A DNA stretch of 64,000 nt from Prochlorococcus sp. AG-418-M08 (GCA_003213955.1 QCMG01000005.1:62001-126000), one strand, 5' to 3'. Shown: positions 1 to 10,093, counted from the first letter of the stretch. The notes: generated from the sequence alone by a model not told the origin. A program made the numbers and translations.

Positions 1-440
1 CTTGCCGTCGCAATATTAAAGCTCTCTCTAAATAAAGCGTGACGGCCAAGATTTTCAATACGATCATTTATTACAAATATATTATTTTTGAAATTAATTT
101 TTTTGATAATTTCTTGAAGTGAATCTGTTTTTTTTTTAGAAGAATCTACTAAATATATTTCTGAATTAGGATGTGTTATTGCATAGGCGAATCCCGGAAA
201 ACCACAACCTGATCCAATATCAATAAATTTTTTATTATTAAAATTTTTATTTGAATTTTCTTTAAATGTCCAGAGACTATCATAAACTTGTGAAATCCAG
301 TAATCATCTCCTTCAATTAATCTAGTTAAATTTGATTTATAATTTAATTCTTTAATCCTTATACGTAATTCTTGAAACATAATTATTTCCTCATCAGTTA
401 CTAATTTGAGAAGTTCTTTAGGAATATTTTCTTTTTTCAT
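1..440 (-). CDS. rsmG: 16S rRNA (guanine-N7) methyltransferase RsmG, partial
   Basis: Methylates N7 of a guanine in the 530 loop of 16S rRNA in the cytoplasm. The start ATG is at 440 and the C-terminus runs off the left edge. The SAM-binding glycine motif DIGSGCGFPG lies at about residues 74-83 and is diagnostic of the GidB/RsmG family; a second conserved stretch, DSSKKK, follows. The gene is divergent from the DnaJ gene, with about 90 bp between the starts. Family identification is firm; completeness cannot be judged. Confidence 0.9.
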   Translation of the reverse strand, partial: MKKENIPKELLKLVTDEEIIMFQELRIRIKELNYKSNLTRLIEGDDYWISQVYDSLWTFKENSNKNFNNKKFIDIGSGCGFPGFAYAITHPNSEIYLVDSSKKKTDSLQEIIKKINFKNNIFVINDRIENLGRHALFRESFNIATA

Positions 441-529
441 TGAGGTTAAAAAGTTTCTTCTTTGCGGTGATTAATAAAAATCAATTTTATCAAAATTGAT
501 TAGAATGTTTTTAATGATAAATAAATTTT

Positions 530-976
530 TTGAAAGGCGAGATAACTTATTATAAGATTTTAGGCGTTAATGAAAATGCCTCAAATTATGAATTAAGAAA
601 AGCTTTTTGTAAGCTTTCAATAGAATTACATCCTGATACAACCTCTTTAGAATTAGAAGATGCAAAAAATAAATTTCAAAAAGTATTAGAGGCATATGAA
701 AATCTAAATAATTCTAATTTGAGGAAACTTTATGATGAAAAATTGCGATCAAATTCTAAAAAACCAAATAAAAAAAATTTTAATATCTTAAATTCTTTAG
801 TAATTGATTCTAATAACCAGCAGTTAGTGAGTAATAGAAGACCATTTTCAAATGGAGAAATATTCTCATTATTTTTATTAATTATTATTATTTTTATAAG
901 TTTATTATTAGCTATTGTAATCGGTTATTTTAATGGTCAACAATTAGAATCTATTCCAACTTGGCTTTTTGAATAA
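530..976 (+). CDS. Membrane-anchored DnaJ-domain protein
   Basis: A 148-residue J-domain protein (type III). The J domain covers about residues 6-70, with the HPD tripeptide that stimulates Hsp70 ATPase at about 34-36. A charged linker leads to one strongly hydrophobic span near residues 112-134, so it is probably an Hsp70 co-chaperone recruiting DnaK to a membrane. There is no G/F region or zinc finger. The start used is TTG at 530; the nearby ATGs at 505 and 514 are out of frame, so the true start is uncertain. A DUF3143 gene follows 17 bp later, probably in the same transcript. Confidence 0.8.
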   Translation: MKGEITYYKILGVNENASNYELRKAFCKLSIELHPDTTSLELEDAKNKFQKVLEAYENLNNSNLRKLYDEKLRSNSKKPNKKNFNILNSLVIDSNNQQLVSNRRPFSNGEIFSLFLLIIIIFISLLLAIVIGYFNGQQLESIPTWLFE

Positions 977-993
977 TTATATAAAGAAATACT

Positions 994-1251
994 ATGATTC
1001 CACCTGATTCCCCAATTAATCAACATTCACTTCAATCATTAGAATTATGGTTAAAAGATTTAGGTGCAACTAAAGATAGTAGTAATCCATCTAAGTGGTA
1101 TTTATTAGTTTCTAATTGGAATGCAACTATTATCTTTGAGCAAGAAGATTTAAGTGTTATATGGGACAGTGGAGGTAAATTAACTAAAAGACTATTTTCT
1201 TATTGTATTAATAGACAAGATATAGAGAATGCTATTTTACAAGGACCATGA
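994..1251 (+). CDS. DUF3143 family protein
   Basis: An 85-residue soluble protein matching the cyanobacterial DUF3143 family, with an LxxWLxxLG motif near the N-terminus and W-x-L-x4-W further on. Its function is unknown. It lies directly behind the J-domain gene on the same strand, and its stop is a few bases from the convergent bioA stop. The ATG start at 994 gives the usual family length. No signal peptide or membrane span is seen. Confidence 0.75.
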   Translation: MIPPDSPINQHSLQSLELWLKDLGATKDSSNPSKWYLLVSNWNATIIFEQEDLSVIWDSGGKLTKRLFSYCINRQDIENAILQGP

Positions 1252-1260
1252 ACTTAAATT

Positions 1261-2562
1261 TCATAGATCCTTCAAAATTTCAAAAATAATTCTGTAACTT
1301 TTTTCTAATTGATTGTCAGTAATACAAAGAGGAGGTAATAAATAAATTACATTTCCGAGTGGCCTAATAAATAAACCTTTTTTAATTGATAAGGCCTTAA
1401 TCCTTTTACCAATATTATTTAGATAACCTTCATTATTACCAATTTCAATATCAAATGCTGCGATAGTTCCTGTGACTCTAATATTTTTGACTATTGGTAA
1501 TTTTTTAATTTTCTTTAGATGAGAAAAGTGCTTTTCCTCTAAAGAAAGATATTTAATTGGATCCTTTTCTAATAAGTCAAGGCTTGCATTAGCTGCGGCG
1601 CAACCTAAAGGATTTGCAGTAAAGCTATGACCATGCCAAAAAGTTTTTTTTGGGGAATCACTAATAAAAGCTTGGAAAATCTCCTCTTTAGCTAAGGTTA
1701 TTCCCATAGGTAGAAACCCACCCGTTAAACCCTTGGAAATAGAAATTAAATCAGGAATTATATTTGCCTTTTGAAATGCGAATAGACTTCCACATCTACC
1801 AAATCCAGTTAATACTTCATCCGCTATTAATAAAGAATTATTATTTTTTACTATTTCTGAAACTTTTTTAATAAATTCAGGCCTAACCATATTCATTCCA
1901 CCTGCCCCCTGTACCAATGGTTCGAGAATAACAGCTACAGTTGGCTTTTTTAGAAGGTCAGTTAATATTTGGATTGCTTTATTTTCTTTTTTTTCAATCT
2001 CTTCATCATTTACCCAAGTTGAGGGCCATGGAGCCCTTTTGACAGGAAACATTAGATTATCAAAATTCTCATTAAAAATATTTCTTTCCCCTAAAGCCAT
2101 TGCGCCAAATGTATCACCATGATAAGCCCCATCAAAAGCAATGATTTGAATTCTTGTTTCACCTTGATTTTGCCAAAATTGATAGGCAATCTTTAATGCT
2201 ACTTCTACCGCAGTAGATCCATTATCAGAAAAAAATAGTCTCTCTAATTTTGTTAAGTTACTGAGTCTCTCTGATAATATTTGAGCCTGAGGATGTAAGA
2301 AGTCGGCGAATATAACTTGTTCAAGTGTTTTGGCTTGATGATAAATTGCATTTGCTATGTAATCGTTACTATGTCCATGTAGAGTAACCCACCAACTACT
2401 TATTCCATCAATTAGTTCTTGTTTCGGATTTTTTGTGTAAATTAAAGCATTTTTCCCGTGAGTAACTTCTATTTGAGCTTTGCTATTTGCAATCTGCGTA
2501 AAAGGGGGCCATATATTAGGGTGCCAATCTTGATTACTATTTGCTAAAAATTGAGATTTCAT
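1261..2562 (-). CDS. bioA: Adenosylmethionine-8-amino-7-oxononanoate aminotransferase
   Basis: Class III PLP aminotransferase (433 aa) converting KAPA to DAPA with SAM as amino donor, the second step of biotin ring assembly. Visible features are the GST phosphate-binding loop at about 115-117, AYHGD at about 146-150, the PLP-contacting IADEV (Asp about 248) and the Schiff-base lysine in SISKGLTGG (Lys about 277). Length is normal. It is the last gene of the operon; its ATG overlaps the bioD stop as ATGA (2559-2562), indicating translational coupling. Confidence 0.95.
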   Translation of the reverse strand: MKSQFLANSNQDWHPNIWPPFTQIANSKAQIEVTHGKNALIYTKNPKQELIDGISSWWVTLHGHSNDYIANAIYHQAKTLEQVIFADFLHPQAQILSERLSNLTKLERLFFSDNGSTAVEVALKIAYQFWQNQGETRIQIIAFDGAYHGDTFGAMALGERNIFNENFDNLMFPVKRAPWPSTWVNDEEIEKKENKAIQILTDLLKKPTVAVILEPLVQGAGGMNMVRPEFIKKVSEIVKNNNSLLIADEVLTGFGRCGSLFAFQKANIIPDLISISKGLTGGFLPMGITLAKEEIFQAFISDSPKKTFWHGHSFTANPLGCAAANASLDLLEKDPIKYLSLEEKHFSHLKKIKKLPIVKNIRVTGTIAAFDIEIGNNEGYLNNIGKRIKALSIKKGLFIRPLGNVIYLLPPLCITDNQLEKSYRIIFEILKDL

Positions 2563-3227
2563 TTATTTTTATTTGAATTTAATAAGGCGATCAATTTATT
2601 TTTAATATTTAGCTCTTCCCATAGTATATCTAAATTATTGGAGTCAATTTTCTGGATATATGGAAATTCAGCAATAATAGGAAGATTACTAAATTCCTTT
2701 AGTGTTTTTGGATTATCTAAGTGTTTTTTACCGTTAATAACTATTCCTAGAATTTTTATTTTTCTTTTGTTTAATGCCTCAATACTAAGAAGAGTGTGAT
2801 TAAGAGTCCCAAGTCCACTCTTACATACAAGTATTACAGGGACATCCCATTTCTTGATCAGATCTATTTGCAAAAAATTTCTTGTAATTGGGACCATTAA
2901 TCCCCCAGCTGTTTCTATGATTAATGCCCCATCAACAGTTGGTAAATTCAATAGCTGAAAGTTTATAACTTTTTGATCTAATTCTGCCGCCCAATGAGGA
3001 GAAACAGGCTCCCTAAAAATATAAGCTTCTTTGATTATCTTTGTTTTTTTCACTTTTGAAAATCTTTCAACAGCTTGACTATCAGTCTCTGAATCAATTC
3101 CACTTTGAATAGGCTTCCAGTAAAAAGAATTTAATCCCCGTACGAAAAAAGAACTTATTAATGTCTTTCCTATATCAGTATCTGTACCACAAATAACAAA
3201 TTGGAATTGATTCTTTATTTCACTCAT
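2559..3227 (-). CDS. bioD: Dethiobiotin synthetase
   Basis: ATP-dependent carboxylase closing the ureido ring of DAPA to give dethiobiotin. The P-loop GTDTDIGKT sits at residues 14-22 and a GTLNHTLL stretch is present. An upstream in-frame ATG at 3260 exists, but the ATG at 3227 forms an exact ATGA overlap with the bioC stop and puts the P-loop at the normal distance from the N-terminus, so 3227 is preferred (222 aa). The downstream neighbour bioA is coupled in the same way. Confidence 0.93.
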   Translation of the reverse strand: MSEIKNQFQFVICGTDTDIGKTLISSFFVRGLNSFYWKPIQSGIDSETDSQAVERFSKVKKTKIIKEAYIFREPVSPHWAAELDQKVINFQLLNLPTVDGALIIETAGGLMVPITRNFLQIDLIKKWDVPVILVCKSGLGTLNHTLLSIEALNKRKIKILGIVINGKKHLDNPKTLKEFSNLPIIAEFPYIQKIDSNNLDILWEELNIKNKLIALLNSNKNK

Positions 3228-3982
3228 GATTTTTTTAATATTAGAGTAGTTATTTCCCATGTAAGGTTAACTGAATTAGTTTCTCCCTTAGGCCAAAATT
3301 TTTGTATTTCTTTTAATTCATATACTTTTTTCCGTTTACACTTAGTGGATTGAGCTCCAACATTTACCATGCTTCTGAAAAGTTTATAAACATCTGGAAA
3401 ATTTTCTACATATAAGTATTTTTTTGTAAAGAATATTTCATCAGACTTGAAACTTTTCATTATATCTTTTGAAAGAGGGAAAGTTAAGCCGCTATATTCA
3501 ATACCAGTTTTTAGACAAGTTTGCTTCCATTCCGGGAAGGAATTTATTGTGGGATATGAAATTACTAGATAACCACCAGAACTTAATTTTCTAAACCAAT
3601 CTCTTATTATTTTTTCGGGATTGTCTAACCAGTGAATACAAAAGTTAGATGTCATTAGAGAACAGTTTTTAATTGATGGAGGTAAACCATTATTTAAATC
3701 CCACAAAATCTTTTTACTAGATTCTTTATTTTGGAGAAGCATATTTCTGCTGAAATCAATTCGGGTAATTTTTTTTGTAGAAAATTCTTTTTCTATTTCA
3801 TCAGCTAATAAGCCAGTCCCTGAACCAAGATCTATCCATTCACCTTTTTGAATATTTAGTTCTTTTAATAGAGAAACAATATTTTTAGCAAAATGTCTTT
3901 GAATATTTGAATAAACTAGATAATTTGTTGAAGCATTATTAAAGTTTTTTTTAACTGTTTCATTCCAAAACTTATTTTTCAT
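3224..3982 (-). CDS. bioC: Malonyl-ACP O-methyltransferase
   Basis: SAM-dependent methyltransferase (252 aa) that methylates malonyl-ACP so it can enter fatty-acid elongation as a pimelate precursor. Motif I, DLGSGTGLL, is at about residues 51-59, followed by a class I MTase fold with FCIHWLDNPE. It overlaps the upstream esterase gene by 11 bp and the downstream bioD by 4 bp. Its place between an esterase and bioD supports BioC over other small methyltransferases. Confidence 0.9.
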   Translation of the reverse strand: MKNKFWNETVKKNFNNASTNYLVYSNIQRHFAKNIVSLLKELNIQKGEWIDLGSGTGLLADEIEKEFSTKKITRIDFSRNMLLQNKESSKKILWDLNNGLPPSIKNCSLMTSNFCIHWLDNPEKIIRDWFRKLSSGGYLVISYPTINSFPEWKQTCLKTGIEYSGLTFPLSKDIMKSFKSDEIFFTKKYLYVENFPDVYKLFRSMVNVGAQSTKCKRKKVYELKEIQKFWPKGETNSVNLTWEITTLILKKS

Positions 3983-4688
3983 ATTTTTTATCCAGAGCTC
4001 TTTTGATGATTGGGTAAAGATTTAAATTAGTTAGACAATGCCCTTGATTAGATAATTCAATTAAAGTGGGCTTTTTAGTTAATGTTTTATTTAGTAATTC
4101 AACAAAGTTATTACTTGAATCTTGGTCAAGAATTAAATCGTTTTTGGAATTTATAATAATGACATTGCAATTTTTATGAAAAGATTTGATCGAATTTTTA
4201 TAGGTATAAAGCTTTTTTAGATCATTTAATAGAAGAGTATTATTTAAACCCTTTAAGTTTTTATAAAACATATTTTGGAAATGAATAGTCATATTATTTG
4301 GCGAAAAAGATCTATGTATAAATTCTTTTAACATAACCTCCACTTCAAATGAAGTTATCTTTTTTTCCATTCTCTTAAGGGATCTATAAATTAAATCTCT
4401 TTTTTTACTGGATGGGAGAAAATTATTAAAAGAATTTATAAAGACAACGTGGGACGCCTCATCTAAAAGGTTTCCTTGAATTAAATGGAAACCTAAAGAG
4501 TGACATAAAACCATCTTGATTTGATCATTCAAATTATTTTTTATCCACTTTGATTGGGTTACATTTTTTGAAAAATAACCTCTTTCATTATCTTGCCAAT
4601 ACCACCCATTTTCTTGAAATTCATTTTTATAACTATCCCAGAAACTTTGATCTAACCCCCAACCATGCTGAGTAATAACTTGATTCAT
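3972..4688 (-). CDS. bioK: Pimeloyl-ACP methyl ester esterase, BioK-type alpha/beta hydrolase
   Basis: A 238-residue alpha/beta hydrolase in the position where BioH acts in other bacteria. It would remove the methyl group that BioC installed, giving pimeloyl-ACP for BioF. The nucleophile elbow CHSLGF puts Ser at about residue 64; Asp184 (SKNDL) and His217 (QGHCL) complete a plausible triad. Picocyanobacteria are known to use the non-orthologous esterase BioK here. The assignment rests on context, length and triad; BioG-like is the alternative. It overlaps bioF (ATGA) and bioC. Confidence 0.75.
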   Translation of the reverse strand: MNQVITQHGWGLDQSFWDSYKNEFQENGWYWQDNERGYFSKNVTQSKWIKNNLNDQIKMVLCHSLGFHLIQGNLLDEASHVVFINSFNNFLPSSKKRDLIYRSLKRMEKKITSFEVEVMLKEFIHRSFSPNNMTIHFQNMFYKNLKGLNNTLLLNDLKKLYTYKNSIKSFHKNCNVIIINSKNDLILDQDSSNNFVELLNKTLTKKPTLIELSNQGHCLTNLNLYPIIKRALDKKYEK

Positions 4689-5830
4689 TTGAAAGCTTTT
4701 AAAACAGAAGTGAATTCTTTGAGTATGCCTAAATTTAAATCTCTTCTAATTGTTAGTCTTATTCTTGATTCGTTCTCAGGAACAGTTGGGGGTCTAATAG
4801 CAATAGCTAAAAATCCGTTTTTTTCGAGATGTTTTTGTAGAAGTATTGTCTGTTCTTCTTGCCCTGTAATTATTGATAAGATTTGACAGTCCCCTCTCAC
4901 TGGGAAACTAATATTTCGTACAATTTCTTTTTTCCACTTTTTAGAAGCGCTTAATAAATTAATACCCCATGTTTTATTGCTTTTTATTATTTGAAGAGAT
5001 TTAAGCGCACCGGCAGCTAAAGCTGGAGAAAGAGCAGTGGTATATCTAAAGGCACCACTTGTTTGTATGAGATATTCTCCAATTTGTGAGTTGCAAGCTA
5101 TAAAAGCCCCTCCACTTCCAAACGACTTACCAAAGGTCCCAGTAATCATCGTTATATCATCAGATAAATCGAAACTTAGACCTTTACCATCAGGTCCTAA
5201 AATTCCAAGAGCATGAGCCTCGTCAACTAATAATTCAACATTATATTTTTTGCAAATTTCAACAATTGCTTTTAGCGGAGCAATTGAACCTTCCATACTG
5301 TAAAGTGACTCTACAATAATGAGAATCGAATTTTGAGTTACTTTGAATTTAAGAATTTTGTTTTCTAAATCTTTAAGATCATTATGTGCGAATCTTACTA
5401 GTTTTGATCCAGTAGCTTTTACTCCAACTAATAAAGAATTATGAATAAATTTATCTGCTATTACAATGCTGCTTCTATTGGCTAAACCTTGTACAGCTGC
5501 AATATTAGCTTGGAATCCACTTGGAAATAAAAGAACTTTTTCCTTCTTAAGCCAACCCTCAAGGTGTGTTTCTAATAATTTATGTATTGGTCTTGAGCCT
5601 GTTATAAATCTCGAACTACCTGAACCAAGACCCTCAGACAAACTTGTTTTATAAGAGGCTTTAATTACATCATTGTCTCGACTTAATCCAAAATAATCAT
5701 TACTGCATAAGTCAATGATTTTATTATTAATCTTATCTGAATTTATATTTTGAAGTTCATATGGTTTTTGACCTAAGGTGAATGTTTGTAATTTACGAAG
5801 CCTATTTTTTGGAATTTTTATTTTATTCAT
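4685..5830 (-). CDS. bioF: 8-amino-7-oxononanoate synthase
   Basis: PLP-dependent alpha-oxoamine synthase (381 aa) condensing pimeloyl-ACP with L-alanine to KAPA. Conserved features: GSGSSR at about 69-74, the LVDEAHALG cofactor-binding block at about 201-209 and the Schiff-base lysine in GTFGKSFGSGG (Lys235). It is the first gene of the bioF-K-C-D-A operon, so any promoter lies in the 139-bp region divergent from the helicase gene. No bioB is in the window, so the final sulfur-insertion enzyme is encoded elsewhere. Confidence 0.95.
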   Translation of the reverse strand: MNKIKIPKNRLRKLQTFTLGQKPYELQNINSDKINNKIIDLCSNDYFGLSRDNDVIKASYKTSLSEGLGSGSSRFITGSRPIHKLLETHLEGWLKKEKVLLFPSGFQANIAAVQGLANRSSIVIADKFIHNSLLVGVKATGSKLVRFAHNDLKDLENKILKFKVTQNSILIIVESLYSMEGSIAPLKAIVEICKKYNVELLVDEAHALGILGPDGKGLSFDLSDDITMITGTFGKSFGSGGAFIACNSQIGEYLIQTSGAFRYTTALSPALAAGALKSLQIIKSNKTWGINLLSASKKWKKEIVRNISFPVRGDCQILSIITGQEEQTILLQKHLEKNGFLAIAIRPPTVPENESRIRLTIRRDLNLGILKEFTSVLKAFK

Positions 5831-5969
5831 TTTAAAACAACTTCAACTTATTGATTTTTATAAAATGATATAGATTTACTATAAAAGTGTGCAAGGTGTT
5901 TATTGTTTATTAAGATCTATATAGATCATATCTTAAGAAGTTAACTCCTCCCCTCTTCAATCACAATTA

Positions 5970-8696
5970 TTGCTTAATTTAGAGGAATATTTCCCATTCC
6001 AACTAGATCCGTTCCAAATAGAGGCAATAAAAGCTATTAATAGTGGAAATTCTATTGTTTTAACTGCTCCAACCGGCGCTGGTAAAACATTAATTGGTGA
6101 ATTTGCTATTTATAGAGGTTTATCTCATGAAAGTAGAGTTTTTTATACAACGCCTCTAAAAGCTTTATCAAATCAAAAATTTAGGGATTTTATTAATCAA
6201 TTTGGAGAGGAGAAAGTAGGTCTTTTAACAGGTGACATTAGCATAAATAGAGATGCTCCAATCTTAGTTATGACTACTGAGATTTTTAGGAATATGCTCT
6301 ATGGAGAATTTGAAGAATCTAATGATCCATTGGTAAATCTAGAATCTGTCATTCTTGATGAATGTCATTATATGAATGATCCACAAAGAGGAACAGTTTG
6401 GGAAGAAACAATAATTCATTGTCCTAGTAGAACTCAGATAATAGCTTTATCAGCAACTATCTCTAATTCAGATCAACTGAAAAATTGGATAGAAAAAGTT
6501 CATGGACCTACTGTACTTGTAAGGAGTGATGAAAGACCTGTCCCATTGGATTTTATGTTTTGTAGTGCAAAGGGCCTTCATCCACTCTTGAATAATAAGG
6601 GGAACGGGATTCATCCAAACTGTAAGATTTGGAGAGCACCAAAAGGTCAAAAAAAGAAAGGAAAAGTAGGCAGAATAATACAACCAAAGTCTCCTCCAAT
6701 TAGTTTTGTCGTTTCTAAACTAGCAGAAAGAAATATGTTACCAGCTATTTATTTTATTTTTAGTAGAAGAGGATGTGATAAGGCAATTGAATATATAAAA
6801 GATTTATCTTTAGTAAGTTATTATGAAGCAAATTTGATATCTCAAAGATTAGATATCTATTTGAAAAATAATGAAGAAGGCCTCAAAGATAAATTTCATT
6901 GTGAAGCTCTTAAACGAGGAATAGCTTCCCACCATGCTGGCTTGTTACCAGCATGGAAAGAGTTAGTAGAGGAACTATTTCAGAAAGGTTTGATAAAAGT
7001 TGTTTTTGCAACTGAAACGTTAGCTGCCGGTATTAATATGCCAGCAAGAACAACAGTGATTTCTACATTATCTAAAAGAACAGAAGAAGGACATAGATTA
7101 TTATTTAGTAGTGAGTTCTTACAAATGTCAGGAAGAGCTGGAAGAAGAGGAAAGGATTTGAAGGGATATGTTGTAACATTACAAACAAGATTTGAGGGTG
7201 CAAAAGAAGCAAGTAATTTAGCAATTAGTCAACCAAATCCACTAATTAGTCAATTTACTCCAAGCTATGGAATGGTTCTAAACCTATTGCAAAATTATAA
7301 TTTAGATAAATCTCGAGAATTAATCAAAAGAAGTTTTGGAAGCTTTTTATATTTAGGAGAATCTTCAGCAGAAAAGATTAATTTAGATAATTTAGATAGA
7401 GATTTGATAGAACTAAAAAAAACAACTACAAATATTTCATGGCAAGATTTCGATATATATGAAAAGTTAAAAAGTCGTTTAAAAGAAGAAAGAAGATTAT
7501 TAAGGATATTAGAAAAACAAGCAGCTGAAAAATTATCAGAAGAAATTACTAGTGCTCTCACCTTTATTAAAGATGGCAGTTTAATTTCTATCAAAGCACC
7601 TCAAATAAATAGAAGGGTTGTTCCAGCATTGATTTGTAAAAAAATATATGAAACAAAAAAAATTCAAAGTTTGCTTTGTTTAACAATTGATAATTTATTT
7701 ATACGCATAAAACCTTCTTACATAATAAATATTTTTCCTGACTTAGAAGAGATTGAAATTCTTAAGCTCCAGACACCCGAGATGAATTTCAAAGGAGAAG
7801 TAGTGAGAGGTGATAATGAATCTCAAAAATTTGTAGATAAAATTTTGGAAGTTTCTGAAAAATATGATTTAAGAACTCCTCAATATGATCTAACAAATGA
7901 AGTTTTAGCTCAACAGAAACTAATTAATGATTTGGATGAACAAATAATTAATCAGCCTGCACATAAATTTGGTGACTCTAAAAAATTAAAAAGATATAGA
8001 AAAAGGATTATAGAGATTGAACAAGAAATAGTTATGAGAAATAACCTCCTTGAAGATAAAGAAAATCACAACTGGAAAAAATTTACTAATTTGATAAAAA
8101 TTTTGAATCATTTTGGCTGTTTAAATGATTTAGAGCTTACCGAAGTAGGACAATCAGTTAGCGCAATAAGAAGTGAAAATGAATTATGGGTAGGACTTGT
8201 TTTACTAAGTGGGTATTTGGATGAATTAGACCCACCTGATTTAGCGGCAATCATTCAAGCAATTTGTGTTGATGTAAGAAGATCAAATCTTTGGTGTAAT
8301 TTCAAGCCTTCTATGAAGGTTATAGATGTTTTTAATGAGTTAGAGAGCCTAAGAAAATTAGTCGCCTCAAAACAAAATAAATTTAATATTGATACTCCAA
8401 TTTTTTTAGAAACAGATTTAACTGGAATAATTTCAGAATGGGCAAGGGGCAAAAAATGGAAAGAACTAATTTTTAATACTTCTTTGGATGAAGGAGATGT
8501 TGTAAGGATCTTAAGAAGGTCTATAGATGTTTTATCACAAATTAAATATTGCGTTGGAGTTAGTAATAAATTAAAAAATAATGCAAAGTTAGCATTAAAA
8601 GCTATTAATAGATTTCCTGTTTCTGAGTCTAATGATTTGTTAAAAGCATCTGATAATACAAACCCTGCAACTAAAAGAATTGATAGTAATTCCTAA
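5970..8696 (+). CDS. Ski2/Mtr4-type DEAD/DEAH-box helicase
   Basis: A 908-residue superfamily 2 helicase. Walker A APTGAGKT is at about 33-40, TTPLKALSNQ (motif Ia) follows, DECH (motif II) is at about 130-133, SAT (motif III) after it, and the QMSGRAGRRG motif VI sits near residue 390. The C-terminal third resembles the DSHCT domain of Ski2/Mtr4, which points to RNA processing or decay. The start is a TTG at 5970; the frame is open back to 5937 with no ATG. Divergent from bioF. The substrate is not known in cyanobacteria. Confidence 0.85.
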   Translation: MLNLEEYFPFQLDPFQIEAIKAINSGNSIVLTAPTGAGKTLIGEFAIYRGLSHESRVFYTTPLKALSNQKFRDFINQFGEEKVGLLTGDISINRDAPILVMTTEIFRNMLYGEFEESNDPLVNLESVILDECHYMNDPQRGTVWEETIIHCPSRTQIIALSATISNSDQLKNWIEKVHGPTVLVRSDERPVPLDFMFCSAKGLHPLLNNKGNGIHPNCKIWRAPKGQKKKGKVGRIIQPKSPPISFVVSKLAERNMLPAIYFIFSRRGCDKAIEYIKDLSLVSYYEANLISQRLDIYLKNNEEGLKDKFHCEALKRGIASHHAGLLPAWKELVEELFQKGLIKVVFATETLAAGINMPARTTVISTLSKRTEEGHRLLFSSEFLQMSGRAGRRGKDLKGYVVTLQTRFEGAKEASNLAISQPNPLISQFTPSYGMVLNLLQNYNLDKSRELIKRSFGSFLYLGESSAEKINLDNLDRDLIELKKTTTNISWQDFDIYEKLKSRLKEERRLLRILEKQAAEKLSEEITSALTFIKDGSLISIKAPQINRRVVPALICKKIYETKKIQSLLCLTIDNLFIRIKPSYIINIFPDLEEIEILKLQTPEMNFKGEVVRGDNESQKFVDKILEVSEKYDLRTPQYDLTNEVLAQQKLINDLDEQIINQPAHKFGDSKKLKRYRKRIIEIEQEIVMRNNLLEDKENHNWKKFTNLIKILNHFGCLNDLELTEVGQSVSAIRSENELWVGLVLLSGYLDELDPPDLAAIIQAICVDVRRSNLWCNFKPSMKVIDVFNELESLRKLVASKQNKFNIDTPIFLETDLTGIISEWARGKKWKELIFNTSLDEGDVVRILRRSIDVLSQIKYCVGVSNKLKNNAKLALKAINRFPVSESNDLLKASDNTNPATKRIDSNS

Positions 8697-8707
8697 TAAC
8701 ATCTTAA

Positions 8708-10093
8708 TTAGATCATTTTATTAGTTTTTATGGCATTATCAAATTCATGATCACTTAAGTAACCCAATTTCTTTGTCGCCTCTTTTAAGTTAATTGATTC
8801 ATTAAAGGCAAGATTTGCAATTTCTGCTGCTTTTTCATAGCCTATTTTGGGCACCAAGGCTGTTACAAGCATTAGTGAATTTTCAAGATTTGCTTTTATA
8901 GTCTTAGGGTTGGGTTGTATCCCTTCAACTAATTTTACTCTAAAGTTGATTATGGCATTGTTAAGTAATTTTATACTTGTAAGAATGTTAAATCCAATTA
9001 GTGGTTTATATTCATTCATTTGTAAAGTACCACTGGCATTAGCTATTGATACTGCATATTCAAAACCCATCACTTGAGTGCATACCATTGATAATGCTTC
9101 ACATTGAGTGGGATTAACTTTGCCTGGCATTATTGAACTGCCTGGCTCATTCTGGGGAATTATTAATTCATAAATACCTGATCTAGGTCCTGAGGATAAT
9201 ATTTTTATATCATTAGAAATCTTAAATAATGAACTTGCTAAGATTTTAATTTGACTCATTACATGTGCTAATCGATCATGTGATGCCATTAAAGAAAAAT
9301 TATTTTTTGATTTATAGAAAGGTAGATCAGTATCCTCTGAAATTGCTTTTATAGATTCTTTAGAAAAATCTTTTGGACAATTTATACCTGTACCCACTGC
9401 AGTACCACCAAGTGGTAAGAAACGTAATTCATCAAGACTAATTAGAAGAGCATCTTTGGCATCTTTTAGCTGTTGTGACCAAGCAGAAACTTCCTGTCCT
9501 AAAGATATCGGCACTGCATCTTGAAAATGAGTTCTACCTATTTTTATAAGATCTTTCCATTCATTACTCTTTCTATCAAGAACTATAGTAAGTTCACTTA
9601 TTGATGGAATTAATTTTTTTATTATTTCAGAAACTACAGATATCTGAATAGCCGCTGGAAAAGTATCATTTGTAGATTGAGATTTATTAACATCATCGTT
9701 TGGATGAACAGGTTGATGACCTCCAAGTTCTGAATTTGTTTTTAATGCAGCAATATTAGATATGACTTCATTTATATTCATATTTGTTTGGGTCCCACTG
9801 CCTGTTTGCCATATTTTTAAAGGAAAGTGAGAATCATATTTCCCCGCTAATATTTCTTTGCAGGCTTTAATAATGATATCTTTTTTTGCTTTATCAATTA
9901 AACCTAATTTGAAATTAGCATTTGCAGCTGCTTTTTTAATAACTGTCATTGAATAAATTAATTCAATTGGTATTAATTCCTCACCAATAGAAAAATTTAT
10001 GATTGATCTCTGTGTTTGAGCTCCCCATAAAGCTTCCGCAGGCACTTTAATTTTTCCCATACTATCATTTTCAAATCTAAAGTTTTTGGTCAT
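8708..10093 (-). CDS. fumC: Fumarate hydratase class II
   Basis: Iron-independent fumarase (461 aa) hydrating fumarate to malate. The fumarase/aspartase signature GSSIMPGKVNP is present, as are the SQSTNDTFP and GRTHFQDA blocks. In picocyanobacteria, which lack a conventional complete TCA cycle, it recycles the fumarate made by purine and arginine synthesis. That fits its neighbour purB, a fumarate-producing lyase of the same superfamily, 48 bp away on the same strand. Confidence 0.95.
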   Translation of the reverse strand: MTKNFRFENDSMGKIKVPAEALWGAQTQRSIINFSIGEELIPIELIYSMTVIKKAAANANFKLGLIDKAKKDIIIKACKEILAGKYDSHFPLKIWQTGSGTQTNMNINEVISNIAALKTNSELGGHQPVHPNDDVNKSQSTNDTFPAAIQISVVSEIIKKLIPSISELTIVLDRKSNEWKDLIKIGRTHFQDAVPISLGQEVSAWSQQLKDAKDALLISLDELRFLPLGGTAVGTGINCPKDFSKESIKAISEDTDLPFYKSKNNFSLMASHDRLAHVMSQIKILASSLFKISNDIKILSSGPRSGIYELIIPQNEPGSSIMPGKVNPTQCEALSMVCTQVMGFEYAVSIANASGTLQMNEYKPLIGFNILTSIKLLNNAIINFRVKLVEGIQPNPKTIKANLENSLMLVTALVPKIGYEKAAEIANLAFNESINLKEATKKLGYLSDHEFDNAIKTNKMI

